Assembly (NCBI RefSeq): GCF_020166345.1
Contig: NZ_JAIUJS010000005.1
Coordinates: 1-64,000 of the forward strand
From: Winogradskyella vincentii
Lineage (GTDB): Bacteria; Bacteroidota; Bacteroidia; Flavobacteriales; Flavobacteriaceae
DNA length: 64,000 bases
Reading direction: 5' to 3'
Positions within the stretch are counted from its first letter, which is position 1. Each line of letters begins with the position of its first letter. The translations under genes and the position numbers were made by a program. A model generated the notes under the pieces. The model did not search any database. It was not told the origin of the DNA and saw nothing but the letters and a program-made list of their open reading frames with translations. Positions 7,037-16,144 of the stretch are shown here, in pieces.

Positions 7037-9490
7037 TTAGTAGTTATCTATATTTAAAATTACTCTAACAGGCCTAAAATCTTTTACAGCATTGAAGCTA
7101 TTATGTATTTTCATAATGGCTTCTTTTGTTTTGTTTAAGGATTGATTTTGTGGAATTTTTACAAGAATGTTCTTATTGTATAAATTTCTAATTCTAGAGA
7201 TTGGTGGAAACTCTGGACCTAATACATTAGCTTTAAACACTTGTCTTAACGATTTTGCAAACCAATCTGAAGCTAAATTCACTTTGTTATAATCCTTATG
7301 CTTAAATGTTATTTTAATTAATCTATAAATTGGTGGATAATGATAGTTATATCTATCATTCATTTGCTCTTTAAACATCTCTTTATAGGCATTTACAGAA
7401 ACTTGCTGTAATATGTTATGGTGTGGATTATACGTTTGTATTAACACCTTACCTCTTAGATCTGTACGGCCTGCCCTTCCTGCAACTTGAGACATTAATT
7501 GATAACTTCGTTCATGAGCTCTAAAATCTGGAAAATTGAGCAAGTTATCAGCATTCATTATCCCAACGAGCTTAACATTTCTAAAGTCTAAGCCTTTAGT
7601 AAGCATTTGAGTACCAACTAGTACATCTATTTCTCCTTGTTCAAAATTATTTATCAGTTTTTCAAAACCAAATTTACCTCGTGTGGTATCCAAATCCATA
7701 CGAGCTACCTTATGGTCAGGGAATAACACCTTCACCTCCTCCTCTATCTGTTCCGTACCAAATCCCTTAGTATCTAATGAAGCATTACCGCAAGCTTCGC
7801 AATTATTCATCATGGCAGAATTATAACCACAGTAATGACATCGTAACTGATTTCTAAATTGATGATAGGTTAAGCTCACATCACAATTAGGACATTGTGG
7901 TGAGTGCCCACAGGTAACACATTCGACTATTGGAGAAAAACCACGTCTATTTTGAAATAATATAATTTGCTGTCCATCATCTAATGCCACAGTCATTTCC
8001 TCAATAAGTCGGTCACTGAAATGACCTTTCATACGCTTCCGCTTGTACTTATCTGCTAAATCTACCAATTCAATATCTGGCATTAGAACATTATTGTATC
8101 GTGTTGTCAGCTCTACTAGTCCATATTTACCGTTAATTGCGTTAAAATAACTCTCTAAACTTGGTGTAGCAGAACCCAGTAATATTTTAGCCTTATGATA
8201 ATTTGCCAATACAATTGCCGCATCTCTTGCGTGATATCTTGGTGCAGGATCAAACTGTTTGAAGGATTGCTCATGTTCTTCATCTACTATGATTAAACCT
8301 AAGTCAGAAAAAGGAAGTAATAAAGCAGATCTCGCTCCAATTACAATTTGTGCCTTGCTCTTTTGGGTAAGTAAATTGTTCCAAACCTCAACACGTTCAT
8401 TGCTAGAGTATCTCGAATGAAATACTGAAACTTGCTCACCAAAATAATTCTGTAAACGCTCTACCAATTGCGTAGTTAAGGCAATTTCAGGCAACAAGTA
8501 AAGCACCTGTTTTCCTTGTTCTAGTTGTTTTTTAATCAAGTTGACATATATCTCGGTTTTACCTGAAGAGGTCACACCATGAAGCAGCGTAACGGATTTA
8601 TCCTGAAAATTGCTTTCAATAGCTATTAAAGCCTCATTTTGAACCTCACTAAGGGCTTTAACTTCAGAATTGTCTTCACCTTTGTATTGTACTCTATCCG
8701 TCTGAATATGATATTCTTCTAAAATAGATTTTTCTATCAATGCCTTTACAATTGCAGTAGATGCGCCACTGGCTTTGGTAAGCTCCGAAACCTTAATGGG
8801 TTTATTATTCTGAGCTTGGAGTGTAAACAAGGATAAAACAACCTCTCGTTGTTTTAGAGCTCTACTCAAAATATCCAACAACTCCTGTAATTTCGTTTCG
8901 GATTTAAAGGCATCGTCCAGTTTGACGTATCTTACTAATTTTGGCCTATATTTTTCGTATAGTTCTTCGTGTAGGTGAAGTATGTTTTTCTCAACCATAC
9001 CCTTAATTACAGGAAGTACGCGCTTTTTATCCAATATGGAAATGACATCCTGAATTTTCAAAGAAGACTGATACTGTAATGCTTCAAATATTAAAAACTC
9101 ATCATCCTTAAGTTCAACATCATTTACTGTAATATTTTCATTTCTTGAGATAATGGTTTCACTCTCAAGTATTAATGCATTTGGTAACGAAGCACGCATA
9201 ACTTCACCTAAACTACACATGTAATAGTTGGCAATCCATTCCCAATGCTTTAATTGCAATTCGGTAATGATAGGAGTATCATCCAGGATTTGATGAATCG
9301 TCTTTGGTTCGTAGGCTGTGGGAGGATTATTATGAATTTTATAAGCTAGCGCAGTATAGATCTTGTTCTTACCAAAAGGTACCGCAACACGCATTCCTGT
9401 TTTAATAAAATCGGCTTCTGCCTCAGTGATATGGTAGGTAAAGGCTTTTTGAAGCGGTATTGGTAGTATGACGTCTATGAAGTAGTTCAT
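7037..9490 (-). CDS. priA: Primosomal protein N' (replication restart helicase)
   Basis: Superfamily 2 3'-5' DNA helicase (817 aa) that reloads the replisome at stalled forks. An N-terminal 3'-end-binding domain (1-~100) and winged-helix region precede Walker A GVTSSGKTE (305-313), the DEEH box (403-406) and GSATPSLES (439-447). Eight zinc-binding cysteines (524, 527, 533, 536, 551, 554, 564, 567) are all present. Helicase motifs V-VI are in VGTQMLTKGLDF and QVAGRAGR. It starts 1 base after the stop of the downstream-reading YihY gene, suggesting one transcript with it. Confidence 0.96.
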   Translation of the reverse strand: MNYFIDVILPIPLQKAFTYHITEAEADFIKTGMRVAVPFGKNKIYTALAYKIHNNPPTAYEPKTIHQILDDTPIITELQLKHWEWIANYYMCSLGEVMRASLPNALILESETIISRNENITVNDVELKDDEFLIFEALQYQSSLKIQDVISILDKKRVLPVIKGMVEKNILHLHEELYEKYRPKLVRYVKLDDAFKSETKLQELLDILSRALKQREVVLSLFTLQAQNNKPIKVSELTKASGASTAIVKALIEKSILEEYHIQTDRVQYKGEDNSEVKALSEVQNEALIAIESNFQDKSVTLLHGVTSSGKTEIYVNLIKKQLEQGKQVLYLLPEIALTTQLVERLQNYFGEQVSVFHSRYSSNERVEVWNNLLTQKSKAQIVIGARSALLLPFSDLGLIIVDEEHEQSFKQFDPAPRYHARDAAIVLANYHKAKILLGSATPSLESYFNAINGKYGLVELTTRYNNVLMPDIELVDLADKYKRKRMKGHFSDRLIEEMTVALDDGQQIILFQNRRGFSPIVECVTCGHSPQCPNCDVSLTYHQFRNQLRCHYCGYNSAMMNNCEACGNASLDTKGFGTEQIEEEVKVLFPDHKVARMDLDTTRGKFGFEKLINNFEQGEIDVLVGTQMLTKGLDFRNVKLVGIMNADNLLNFPDFRAHERSYQLMSQVAGRAGRTDLRGKVLIQTYNPHHNILQQVSVNAYKEMFKEQMNDRYNYHYPPIYRLIKITFKHKDYNKVNLASDWFAKSLRQVFKANVLGPEFPPISRIRNLYNKNILVKIPQNQSLNKTKEAIMKIHNSFNAVKDFRPVRVILNIDNY

Positions 9491-9491
9491 A

Positions 9492-10451
9492 CTAACTTAC
9501 AATATTATCTCCTGAGCTCTTCCTTAAATTTCTTAAGGTAGCATTTAGCTCATAACCAAGCAATAAGATGTTAGAATTGAGCCACAGATATAACAGCAAT
9601 ATCAATAAGGCTCCAATAGAACCATATAGTTTGTTATACTGTGAAAAGTTTTCAATATAGACACCAAACAAATACGACGTGAGTATAATCAATAAGGTGG
9701 TCAATAATGCTCCAATGGAAAAGAAACGTGTATGCCTACCTTCTTTGGTACCGAAATAGTATAAGGTTGCAGTGGCGATATACACCATCACCACAAAGAA
9801 TAAATACTTAGCAAAGACAATCCAACCCAATCCGGAATCGGTTTTCAAGGCATCCTGACCTGTAAGACTCTCATAAATAGGTTGAATTATATAAATCTGA
9901 AAATACCCAAATACCGCAACGGTCAATAGAACCAAGAATACCAAAATCAAGGATACACCAAATGCATAGAGGTATTGTTGTACTACATTACGGGTTAATT
10001 GCTCATGGTACGAATATTCAAACCCAGAAAAGACCGCACTTACACCATTTGCCATTAATATCATGGACAGTAAAAAGATGGTAGATATCAGCCCAGCTCC
10101 TCCACTACCACTGATATTCTCAAAAATATTGGAGAAGAAAAAATCAGAGGTTTGAGGTGGTAAAAATGAATTTAGAAAATCTAAAAACTCAGTTTCAAAG
10201 CCATCAATAGGTATATAAGGCATTATGATGATAACGAATAACAAAAAAGGGAATATGGCCGTGAAAAAACTAAAAGCAATAGCACTAGCCCTTGTGGTTA
10301 GTGCTCCATTGACTATACCCATTATATATAGTTCCAAGAGATCATAAATTGACAAACCTTCAAATCCTGGTAATTTTATCCTCTTAAAAAATCTAACAAT
10401 AAGATTGAGGACGGGAATTTTATCGAGTTTATCTTCTATAGGCTTGGTCAT
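9492..10451 (-). CDS. YihY/virulence factor BrkB family inner-membrane protein
   Basis: Integral membrane protein (319 aa) with about six hydrophobic segments (residues ~60-85, 115-140, 165-190, 210-235, 245-268, 280-303). The family feature ASAIAFSFFTAIFPFLLF (57-74) is visible, and GALLILLLYLWLNSNILLLG lies near the end. Family members were once called ribonuclease BN but are membrane proteins without a proven enzymatic role. It lies between nadC (9 bases upstream) and priA (1 base downstream), on the same strand, so nadC-yihY-priA is likely one transcription unit. Confidence 0.9.
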   Translation of the reverse strand: MTKPIEDKLDKIPVLNLIVRFFKRIKLPGFEGLSIYDLLELYIMGIVNGALTTRASAIAFSFFTAIFPFLLFVIIIMPYIPIDGFETEFLDFLNSFLPPQTSDFFFSNIFENISGSGGAGLISTIFLLSMILMANGVSAVFSGFEYSYHEQLTRNVVQQYLYAFGVSLILVFLVLLTVAVFGYFQIYIIQPIYESLTGQDALKTDSGLGWIVFAKYLFFVVMVYIATATLYYFGTKEGRHTRFFSIGALLTTLLIILTSYLFGVYIENFSQYNKLYGSIGALLILLLYLWLNSNILLLGYELNATLRNLRKSSGDNIVS

Positions 10452-10460
10452 AGCAGTATA

Positions 10461-11318
10461 TTAAACGGCTTTAAGGCTTAAATCCATATTATAAACCGAA
10501 TGTGTTAAGGCACCAGATGAAATATAATCTACACCACACTCTGCATATTTTCTTACGGTATGCTCATTAATACCACCTGAGGATTCTGTTAAGCACTGAT
10601 CACCAATTAGTTTTACAGCCTTACGTGTATCTTCATAATTAAAGTTGTCAATTAATATACGATAGACTCCTCCACAGTCTAGTATCTCTTTTATTTCCTC
10701 AAGATTGCGAGCTTCAACTATAATTTTTAGGTCGCGCTCAGTATCCTTTAAGTATTGTTTGGTAAGATTAATAGCTTTGGCAACACCATCAGCAAAATCA
10801 ATATGGTTATCCTTAAGCATTATCATATCGTAAAGTGCAAACCTGTGGTTTTCTCCACCTCCAATTTTAACGGCCCACTTTTCTAAAGCTCTAATTCCTG
10901 GAGTGGTTTTACGTGTGTCTAATATTTTAGTACCTGTACCTTCTAGTAGATCCACAAACTTCTTGGTTTTTGTGGCAATTGCACTCATACGTTGCATGGC
11001 ATTTAAGACCAATCGTTCTGCTTTTAAAATAGATTGCGAGGCGCCTTCTACATAAAATGCAATATCACCATATTTTACATCGCTTCCATCCTCTATTAAG
11101 GTTTCAACAACCATGTCTTCATCAACATAAGCAAATACTTTTTTTGCAAATTCCACACCTGCAATTACACCATCATCTTTTACCAAAAGTTTTGCCTTTC
11201 CCTTTGCTGTTTCTGGTATACAGGCTAATGAACTATGATCGCCATCACCAACATCTTCGCGGATAGCATTAGAGATTATGAGTTCTATTTCCTTATCAAA
11301 TTGTTCTTTTGAAATCAT
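10461..11318 (-). CDS. nadC: Nicotinate-nucleotide diphosphorylase (carboxylating)
   Basis: Quinolinate phosphoribosyltransferase (285 aa), which makes nicotinic acid mononucleotide from quinolinate and PRPP in NAD synthesis. Conserved elements are LNAMQRMSAIAT (106-117), TRKTTPG (135-141), KIGGGENHR (151-159) and KDNH (169-172), which bind quinolinate and phosphate. ISSGALTHS near the C-terminus completes the barrel. nadA and nadB are not in the window. It heads the probable nadC-yihY-priA operon. Confidence 0.96.
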   Translation of the reverse strand: MISKEQFDKEIELIISNAIREDVGDGDHSSLACIPETAKGKAKLLVKDDGVIAGVEFAKKVFAYVDEDMVVETLIEDGSDVKYGDIAFYVEGASQSILKAERLVLNAMQRMSAIATKTKKFVDLLEGTGTKILDTRKTTPGIRALEKWAVKIGGGENHRFALYDMIMLKDNHIDFADGVAKAINLTKQYLKDTERDLKIIVEARNLEEIKEILDCGGVYRILIDNFNYEDTRKAVKLIGDQCLTESSGGINEHTVRKYAECGVDYISSGALTHSVYNMDLSLKAV

Positions 11319-11395
11319 ATATGCGTATTTAATGTAAAAATAGGAATTGAAAGATTAAAAATTTTAAAAAGAGAATATCAATTTCTAAAAAAGTA

Positions 11396-11403
11396 TAACT
11401 TTG
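11396..11403 (+). promoter_or_regulatory. Candidate -7 element of rlmH
   Basis: TAACTTTG matches TAnnTTTG exactly and ends only 5 bases before the rlmH ATG at 11409. Transcription from it would start at or next to the start codon, giving a leaderless or nearly leaderless message. No TTG -33 element is present at the right distance. Confidence 0.4.
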
Positions 11404-11408
11404 AAATT

Positions 11409-11882
11409 ATGACCATTAAACTCCTCGCCATCGGTAAAACCGACAACAACAATCTGCAATCACTAATTGCAGATTACCAGAAACGTCTAGGACATTACAT
11501 TAGGTTTGAGTTTGAGATTATTCCAGATCTTAAAAAGGTGAAACACCTAAGCGAAGCCCAACAAAAGGAAAAGGAAGGAGAACTTATCCTTTCTAAAACC
11601 CAGAAGTCTGACGTGCTGATATTATTAGATGAAAAAGGGAAGCAAATGGACTCAGTTGCTTTTGCAAACTACCTGCAAAAACATCTTAACTCTGGTATAA
11701 AAAACTTAATATTTGTTATTGGTGGACCTTACGGTTTCTCGGAAGCGGTTTACCAACGTGCCAATGGCAAACTAGGACTGTCTAAAATGACATTTTCGCA
11801 CCAGATGGTACGCTTATTCTTTATAGAACAATTATACAGAGGGTTTACTATTTTAAAGAACGAACCCTATCATCATAGATAG
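11409..11882 (+). CDS. rlmH: 23S rRNA (pseudouridine(1915)-N3)-methyltransferase
   Basis: SPOUT-class methyltransferase (157 aa), which methylates pseudouridine 1915 in helix 69 of 23S rRNA on the assembled 70S ribosome. Features are LLDEKGKQMDSVAFA (77-91), the AdoMet-binding knot FVIGGPYGFSEAVYQRA (~101-117) and the conserved C-terminal end LYRGFTILKNEPYHHR, where the last His/Arg residues contribute to catalysis. Length is standard. It stands alone between the divergent nadC and convergent HPF genes. Confidence 0.96.
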   Translation: MTIKLLAIGKTDNNNLQSLIADYQKRLGHYIRFEFEIIPDLKKVKHLSEAQQKEKEGELILSKTQKSDVLILLDEKGKQMDSVAFANYLQKHLNSGIKNLIFVIGGPYGFSEAVYQRANGKLGLSKMTFSHQMVRLFFIEQLYRGFTILKNEPYHHR

Positions 11883-11904
11883 ATAGCAAACCCTCCGGTA
11901 TAAT

Positions 11905-11922
11905 TAAACGCCAGTGCGTTTA
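11905..11922. terminator. Possible bidirectional terminator between rlmH and the HPF gene
   Basis: A perfect 7-bp stem TAAACGC/GCGTTTA with a CAGT loop lies between the two convergent stop codons. There is no clear T run on either side, so an intrinsic terminator is only a guess. Confidence 0.35.
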
Positions 11923-11932
11923 TAGATAATAA

Positions 11933-12232
11933 TTAATGTGTTTTAAAAATCTCTTTGCGTTTTTTTAATTGACGTGATAAATCACTTATCGTTTGATTTA
12001 CTGCCAATTCATAATTTTTTTCATTCGATGTGGCAAAAAGTCTAGGACCAGGTAAACTCAATTCTATATTACAAATTTTTCCAGCCTGGTGGTCTTTGTC
12101 ATCATGTTTAATATAAACTTGAGCAGAAATAATGAACTCAAATCTATTTGCTAATTTCTCTAGTTTTTCCGTCGCAAACGCTGATAAAGTCTCGCTAACA
12201 TCAGTATTTACATATTGAAAATTCACCGTCAT
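11933..12232 (-). CDS. hpf: Short ribosome hibernation-promoting factor, HPF/RaiA family
   Basis: Small basic protein (99 aa) of the HPF/YfiA family. Members bind the 30S decoding region and inactivate ribosomes in stationary phase. The fold is visible as VNFQYVNTDVSETLSAFATEKLEKLANRF (3-31) followed by strands with LELSLPGPRLFA-like spacing (IELSLPGPRLFATSNEKNYE) and the final helix with DLSRQLKKRKE. It is the short form, lacking the C-terminal dimerisation domain of long HPF. It is monocistronic and convergent with rlmH. Confidence 0.88.
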   Translation of the reverse strand: MTVNFQYVNTDVSETLSAFATEKLEKLANRFEFIISAQVYIKHDDKDHQAGKICNIELSLPGPRLFATSNEKNYELAVNQTISDLSRQLKKRKEIFKTH

Positions 12233-12384
12233 ATATGTACTTGTTTTAATTAATAATTCCTAACTCTAATATACAACTATTAATAAGGTATATTACTGAT
12301 AATTATCATAAATAATCGCTAAAAATTCTAATGCTGAAAGTTTAAAACCAAGTTTACGTCTATTGTTTTATAAACTAGCGAATT

Positions 12385-12771
12385 ATGAATCAGCACATTT
12401 CTATGGACACAATTATTTTTGATGGCGAATGCAACCTATGTAATGGTGTTGTTGGCTGGCTATTAAAATTTGCACCTGAAGATTTGTTTCAGTTTGTGGC
12501 TTTTCAATCTAGTTATGGGCAAGAATTGTTGTTAGAACATGGATTTCCAACCCAGCAATTAGACACGGTTATATTGATTGATGAAAATGGTGCTAACACG
12601 CATTCCGATGGTTTTCTAAGCATTGTATCTAAAATCCCTAAATGGAAACCTGTTGCCATGCTCCTTGCGTTTATACCACGAATGATACGAGATTATATTT
12701 ACAAGACAGCATCAAAAAATAGGGTGAAATGGTTTGGCAAGTCTAAAAGCTGTACCATTGATTTTAACTAA
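12385..12771 (+). CDS. DCC family thiol-disulfide oxidoreductase-like protein (DUF393)
   Basis: Small protein (128 aa) of the DUF393/YuxK family, defined by DxxCxxC near the N-terminus; here FDGECNLCNG has Asp13, Cys16 and Cys19. The family is related to thioredoxin-fold proteins, and a redox role is predicted rather than shown. MDTIIFDGECN at codon 7 (12403) is an equally good start. The stop codon overlaps that of the convergent zinc-ribbon gene by 4 bases. Confidence 0.88.
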   Translation: MNQHISMDTIIFDGECNLCNGVVGWLLKFAPEDLFQFVAFQSSYGQELLLEHGFPTQQLDTVILIDENGANTHSDGFLSIVSKIPKWKPVAMLLAFIPRMIRDYIYKTASKNRVKWFGKSKSCTIDFN

Positions 12772-13577
12772 TCTCTAGGCAGCGTATAACCACATTGCGA
12801 ACAATACTTAGCCTCGGTACTATTGTATTTCCCACAATTAGTACATTCAATCTTTTGCTTAGTTATCGGTTTTGAAACTGTGGCCTTTGGTTCTTTTTTC
12901 GTTTTAGGTTTCAATGCCTTAATTATGAAATAGAATATCAAAATGGCAATGATGACCAGAAAAACCCAAAAGGCAATTCTACCAATGACATAGCCAATTT
13001 CATAACCTTTTCTAAAGGCATCCTTTTCAGCATTTGCACCATCTAAGACCATGGAAGGTCCTAATGCACTGACATCTAATTGCAATGTGTTAAAGAATCT
13101 ATCCTTTAATGCAGTGAACTCAAGCTCATCGGTTTTTTTAGGTCTGAATTCTGCACTAACATTAAAGGAATTTACATATACAAATCGTTTAAAAAGTAAA
13201 CTTGGCAATTCAGGATTTGCAACACCCGAAATCCGTGCATCAATGGCACTTACACCATCAATACCAATATCTTGTTTAAAGGTTACCGTACCTCCTGAAG
13301 CTTCTTCTACACCTTCTAAATGACCTTCGTAATAGTCTTCTAAATTTGCAGTTATCTCGTCATTATAGCTTGGGTCAATTTGAGTGATGGACACCAAATA
13401 AAAGGCATCCTCATTTTCAACCTTATATATTAAAACACCACTTTGGTCAAATATTTCAGGATCTGAAGGAAATTCAATACTTCCAATACCAGAAATTAGT
13501 GTTTGTACCCAGTCTTGTGCTAGGCAAAAGCTTGTTATAATGAGAAATAGAAATGTTGCTTTTAATCTAAAACGCAT
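12768..13577 (-). CDS. Exported/membrane protein with C-terminal zinc ribbon
   Basis: Unrecognised 269-residue protein. It has an N-terminal signal peptide (MRFRLKATFLFLIITSFCLA), an extracytoplasmic domain of ~150 residues, a transmembrane segment (~193-217, GRIAFWVFLVIIAILIFYFI), and a cytoplasmic tail ending in a four-cysteine zinc ribbon (Cys245, 248, 259, 262). The tail also has a lysine-rich linker. The middle domain resembles flavobacterial proteins that start with a short beta-rich region, but I cannot name it. It is the third gene of a probable operon with the two upstream exported proteins (4-base gap). Confidence 0.75.
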   Translation of the reverse strand: MRFRLKATFLFLIITSFCLAQDWVQTLISGIGSIEFPSDPEIFDQSGVLIYKVENEDAFYLVSITQIDPSYNDEITANLEDYYEGHLEGVEEASGGTVTFKQDIGIDGVSAIDARISGVANPELPSLLFKRFVYVNSFNVSAEFRPKKTDELEFTALKDRFFNTLQLDVSALGPSMVLDGANAEKDAFRKGYEIGYVIGRIAFWVFLVIIAILIFYFIIKALKPKTKKEPKATVSKPITKQKIECTNCGKYNSTEAKYCSQCGYTLPRD

Positions 13578-13581
13578 ACGA

Positions 13582-14256
13582 TTAGTTTAATTGTTCACAA
13601 TTATCCGGAATTTGAAATACTTTTTTGACTTTTTTTACATTCACCAACTTATACTTTCTAAGACCATGTCTCTTGTCAAAGGCACCATATTCATCAATAA
13701 TTCCATTTAAAAATGGTTTGTCCCTTACCCACAATTCATAATTAAGAGGTGGTTCAAAAAAGGGCATTTGATGTTCTATAGTTTCATCTAATATATAATA
13801 ACTATAGGCTGATTTATCCTTAACTCCTCTGCCTTTCCGTAAGGTCTCAATTTTATATTGGGACAACTGCTTTTTGTTTAACAGTGTATCCTTAATTGAC
13901 TTAAACACGTAGCGCTCAGCAGATTTCTTATAACGTTTTCCATCCCATTTTGTAACACCTTCGCAATTGTTGTTTATAACATAAGCCTTATTGAAATCGT
14001 CTTTAGGCATTTGAATTATTATTGTAAATAATTTATTATCACGAACATATACCCTATAATTATTACTATCTATTTCTCTTACAGCCATAAAGTAATCATT
14101 AGTCTTTGAATTCGTATAGTAAGTTACCTTATGATTACGGGTTGATTCCTGCTCTTGAAAATAGTCATATTCCAAAGCATAGTCAAACTCATATTTAATC
14201 TGACTCTGAGAAAGAAAACAAGATACCAGACAAAGCGATAACACGAATCTCTTCAT
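13582..14256 (-). CDS. Hypothetical exported protein
   Basis: Unrecognised 224-residue protein. I place the start at the ATG at 14256, because MKRFVLSLCLVSCFLSQSQ is a good signal peptide; a longer frame would overlap the upstream hydrolase gene by about 68 bases. The mature part is basic and beta-rich, with pieces such as YEFDYALEYDY and YNYELWVRDKPF-like strand patterns that recall the flavobacterial GLPGLI-type exported proteins. That resemblance is weak. It starts 1 base after the hydrolase stop and is followed 4 bases later by the zinc-ribbon gene. Confidence 0.7.
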   Translation of the reverse strand: MKRFVLSLCLVSCFLSQSQIKYEFDYALEYDYFQEQESTRNHKVTYYTNSKTNDYFMAVREIDSNNYRVYVRDNKLFTIIIQMPKDDFNKAYVINNNCEGVTKWDGKRYKKSAERYVFKSIKDTLLNKKQLSQYKIETLRKGRGVKDKSAYSYYILDETIEHQMPFFEPPLNYELWVRDKPFLNGIIDEYGAFDKRHGLRKYKLVNVKKVKKVFQIPDNCEQLN

Positions 14257-14257
14257 A

Positions 14258-16054
14258 CTACTCAAACACAATATCATCAATATAAATTTTATGAGGCGAA
14301 CCATAAGCATTGGCAAATAGTACAAAGCCTGACCGAATGCAACTTAAATCCGATTTCTTGAGCTTAATAGTAAATTTGCGCCATTTAGAATCCAATGGAA
14401 TTTCCTTAGCCTCAATGGCCGAATCTGGATAGGTCTTATCCTTACCAATTAAACCAAAGCCGATCTTGGCACTGACACCTCCAAAATCTGACTTTGCCCA
14501 AAAACTAAAGGTCTTCGCACCACTAATGTCATAACCTCCCAAAATATCGCCCCAATCATTGGCTGGATCTACCAAACCAATACCATACCAACCGCTACGT
14601 TCTTTATAATGAATGAGCATCGAAGTTTTACCAGAGTGCTTTTCGCGTGTGTGGTTCATATCAATTTCCAAGGCATTATAATTACCCATGTAAGCCGAAG
14701 GGAAATATGGCATCTCTATATCATCTTTATACACATAAAACGGTAGCTCTACTTTGGGTACCAAGAATTTATTGGCGCTGGCAATAGCATCTTGTACCAC
14801 AATAGACGAAGAAGCAATACCCAAATTGTTGTAGGAGTCCTTCACCATGGCATAGACCTTTATGCTACCATTAACCTTGGGCAATTGTATTTCAAAACCA
14901 TCATTAGCATTTCCTCTATGATTTAATGGTAAAATCTGATTTCTATAACGTCTACTCCCAACACGATGGTTATAGGCAAAACTTACGTCTAAAGTTTCGT
15001 TTTCCTTATCTGAAGTTTCTAAACCTACGGTAACCCATTCACCACTGCCTAGGGCTTTATCTGGCAAACTTAAGTTGGTGATTTCTGGTACAAAATTTTC
15101 TGGTTTGTTCCCTATATAGGCATCACGTATGGCCCAATATTGTGGTCTGTAACTGCCATTAAAATGTGTCATTAGCCACACACCACCAAAATCTTTCCCA
15201 TCACTATAGTGAAATACATAAACACCTAAACAATTGCTTTTATTTGTTATCCAATCCTTATAGCCCTTGGCAATGGCATCATATTTTTGCGTATCGTTAG
15301 GCTCTATTTTTATACCATTCTTGTCTTCTGTGGCATCCCATTCACCCATAACGCCAAACTCAGTGACAATGTAAGGCTTATCAATATAGCGTTTCTCCAT
15401 TTCTTCCTGCAAGAAATTGGCACCAGCACCATAGGCGTTTAGGCCATAAATATCTAAAGATGGCACGTATTTGCTCCACCAATCCATACCAAAGGTCCAA
15501 GCCTCGGTTGAGGATATTGGGTGATTGGCATCTATCTTCTTTATAGCACTGCAAACACGCTCCAAAAGTTTGGAGTAAACCAACTTTTCTTCGTCAGTAG
15601 CCATATTGAGATATACTTCGTTACCAATTCCCCAAGTTAAGGTTGCAGGGTGATCCTTGTACTTGTTAACAACTTCTATGGCGTTATTGTATTGATCTTC
15701 TATGCCCTTTTTATCAGTGAGGTAGTTAAAGCTATCATCGTCTTCCATACCAGGTCTTCCATGACGCATCCAAATCCCAACCATCACCTTCATCCCATGA
15801 GCATGTGCCTTATCCATTAAAACAGGTGTGTTTTCGCCTGTAGCCCAAAGGCGCAAAGTATTGACACCTAAATATTGTAAATCCTTAAAATAGCTGTCGT
15901 AATTGGCCACATCCTTGTCGTAGCCCCAAGTAACACCCTTAATTTCAAAAGGTTCACCATCAACCTTTAAAACCCATTGATCCTCTATCTTTTCTACAGT
16001 GGTTTGTGCATATGATAAGAATGAAAAAAGCAGGCTAAAGACTATGTAACGCAT
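14258..16054 (-). CDS. Exported glycoside hydrolase, GH2-type TIM barrel with C-terminal carbohydrate-binding-like domain
   Basis: Secreted or periplasmic glycosidase of about 598 residues. The start at 16054 gives the signal peptide MRYIVFSLLFSFLSYA; the frame is open to 16087 but the added residues are polar. The catalytic TIM barrel (~20-320) shows TWGIGNEVYLN with acid/base Glu146 and YIVTEFGVMGEW with nucleophile Glu232 (numbered from 16054), the pattern of clan GH-A. It lacks the beta-sandwich N-terminal domains of classical GH2 galactosidases. A linker domain (~330-420) and a jelly-roll carbohydrate-binding-like domain (~440-598, ending KIYIDDIVFE) follow. The substrate is unknown; GH-A families acting on beta-glucans or beta-mannans are possible. 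Confidence 0.85.
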   Translation of the reverse strand: MRYIVFSLLFSFLSYAQTTVEKIEDQWVLKVDGEPFEIKGVTWGYDKDVANYDSYFKDLQYLGVNTLRLWATGENTPVLMDKAHAHGMKVMVGIWMRHGRPGMEDDDSFNYLTDKKGIEDQYNNAIEVVNKYKDHPATLTWGIGNEVYLNMATDEEKLVYSKLLERVCSAIKKIDANHPISSTEAWTFGMDWWSKYVPSLDIYGLNAYGAGANFLQEEMEKRYIDKPYIVTEFGVMGEWDATEDKNGIKIEPNDTQKYDAIAKGYKDWITNKSNCLGVYVFHYSDGKDFGGVWLMTHFNGSYRPQYWAIRDAYIGNKPENFVPEITNLSLPDKALGSGEWVTVGLETSDKENETLDVSFAYNHRVGSRRYRNQILPLNHRGNANDGFEIQLPKVNGSIKVYAMVKDSYNNLGIASSSIVVQDAIASANKFLVPKVELPFYVYKDDIEMPYFPSAYMGNYNALEIDMNHTREKHSGKTSMLIHYKERSGWYGIGLVDPANDWGDILGGYDISGAKTFSFWAKSDFGGVSAKIGFGLIGKDKTYPDSAIEAKEIPLDSKWRKFTIKLKKSDLSCIRSGFVLFANAYGSPHKIYIDDIVFE

Positions 16055-16114
16055 ATCAATTTTTTTATGAAATGTAAAGCTACCCAATTTTTAGCGCTTA
16101 ACCGAATATTAAAT

Positions 16115-16122
16115 TATCTTTG
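16115..16122 (+). promoter_or_regulatory. Candidate -7 promoter element of rdgB
   Basis: TATCTTTG matches TAnnTTTG exactly, 22 bases before the rdgB ATG. No TTG is seen at 19-20 nt upstream. Confidence 0.5.
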
Positions 16123-16144
16123 AAATCCTATTTAATACTCATTT

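Noticed and set aside
11057-11266. His/Leu-rich frame on the plus strand inside nadC
   Set aside because: It is antisense to a well-conserved gene, and its His and Leu runs come from the complementary codon pattern.
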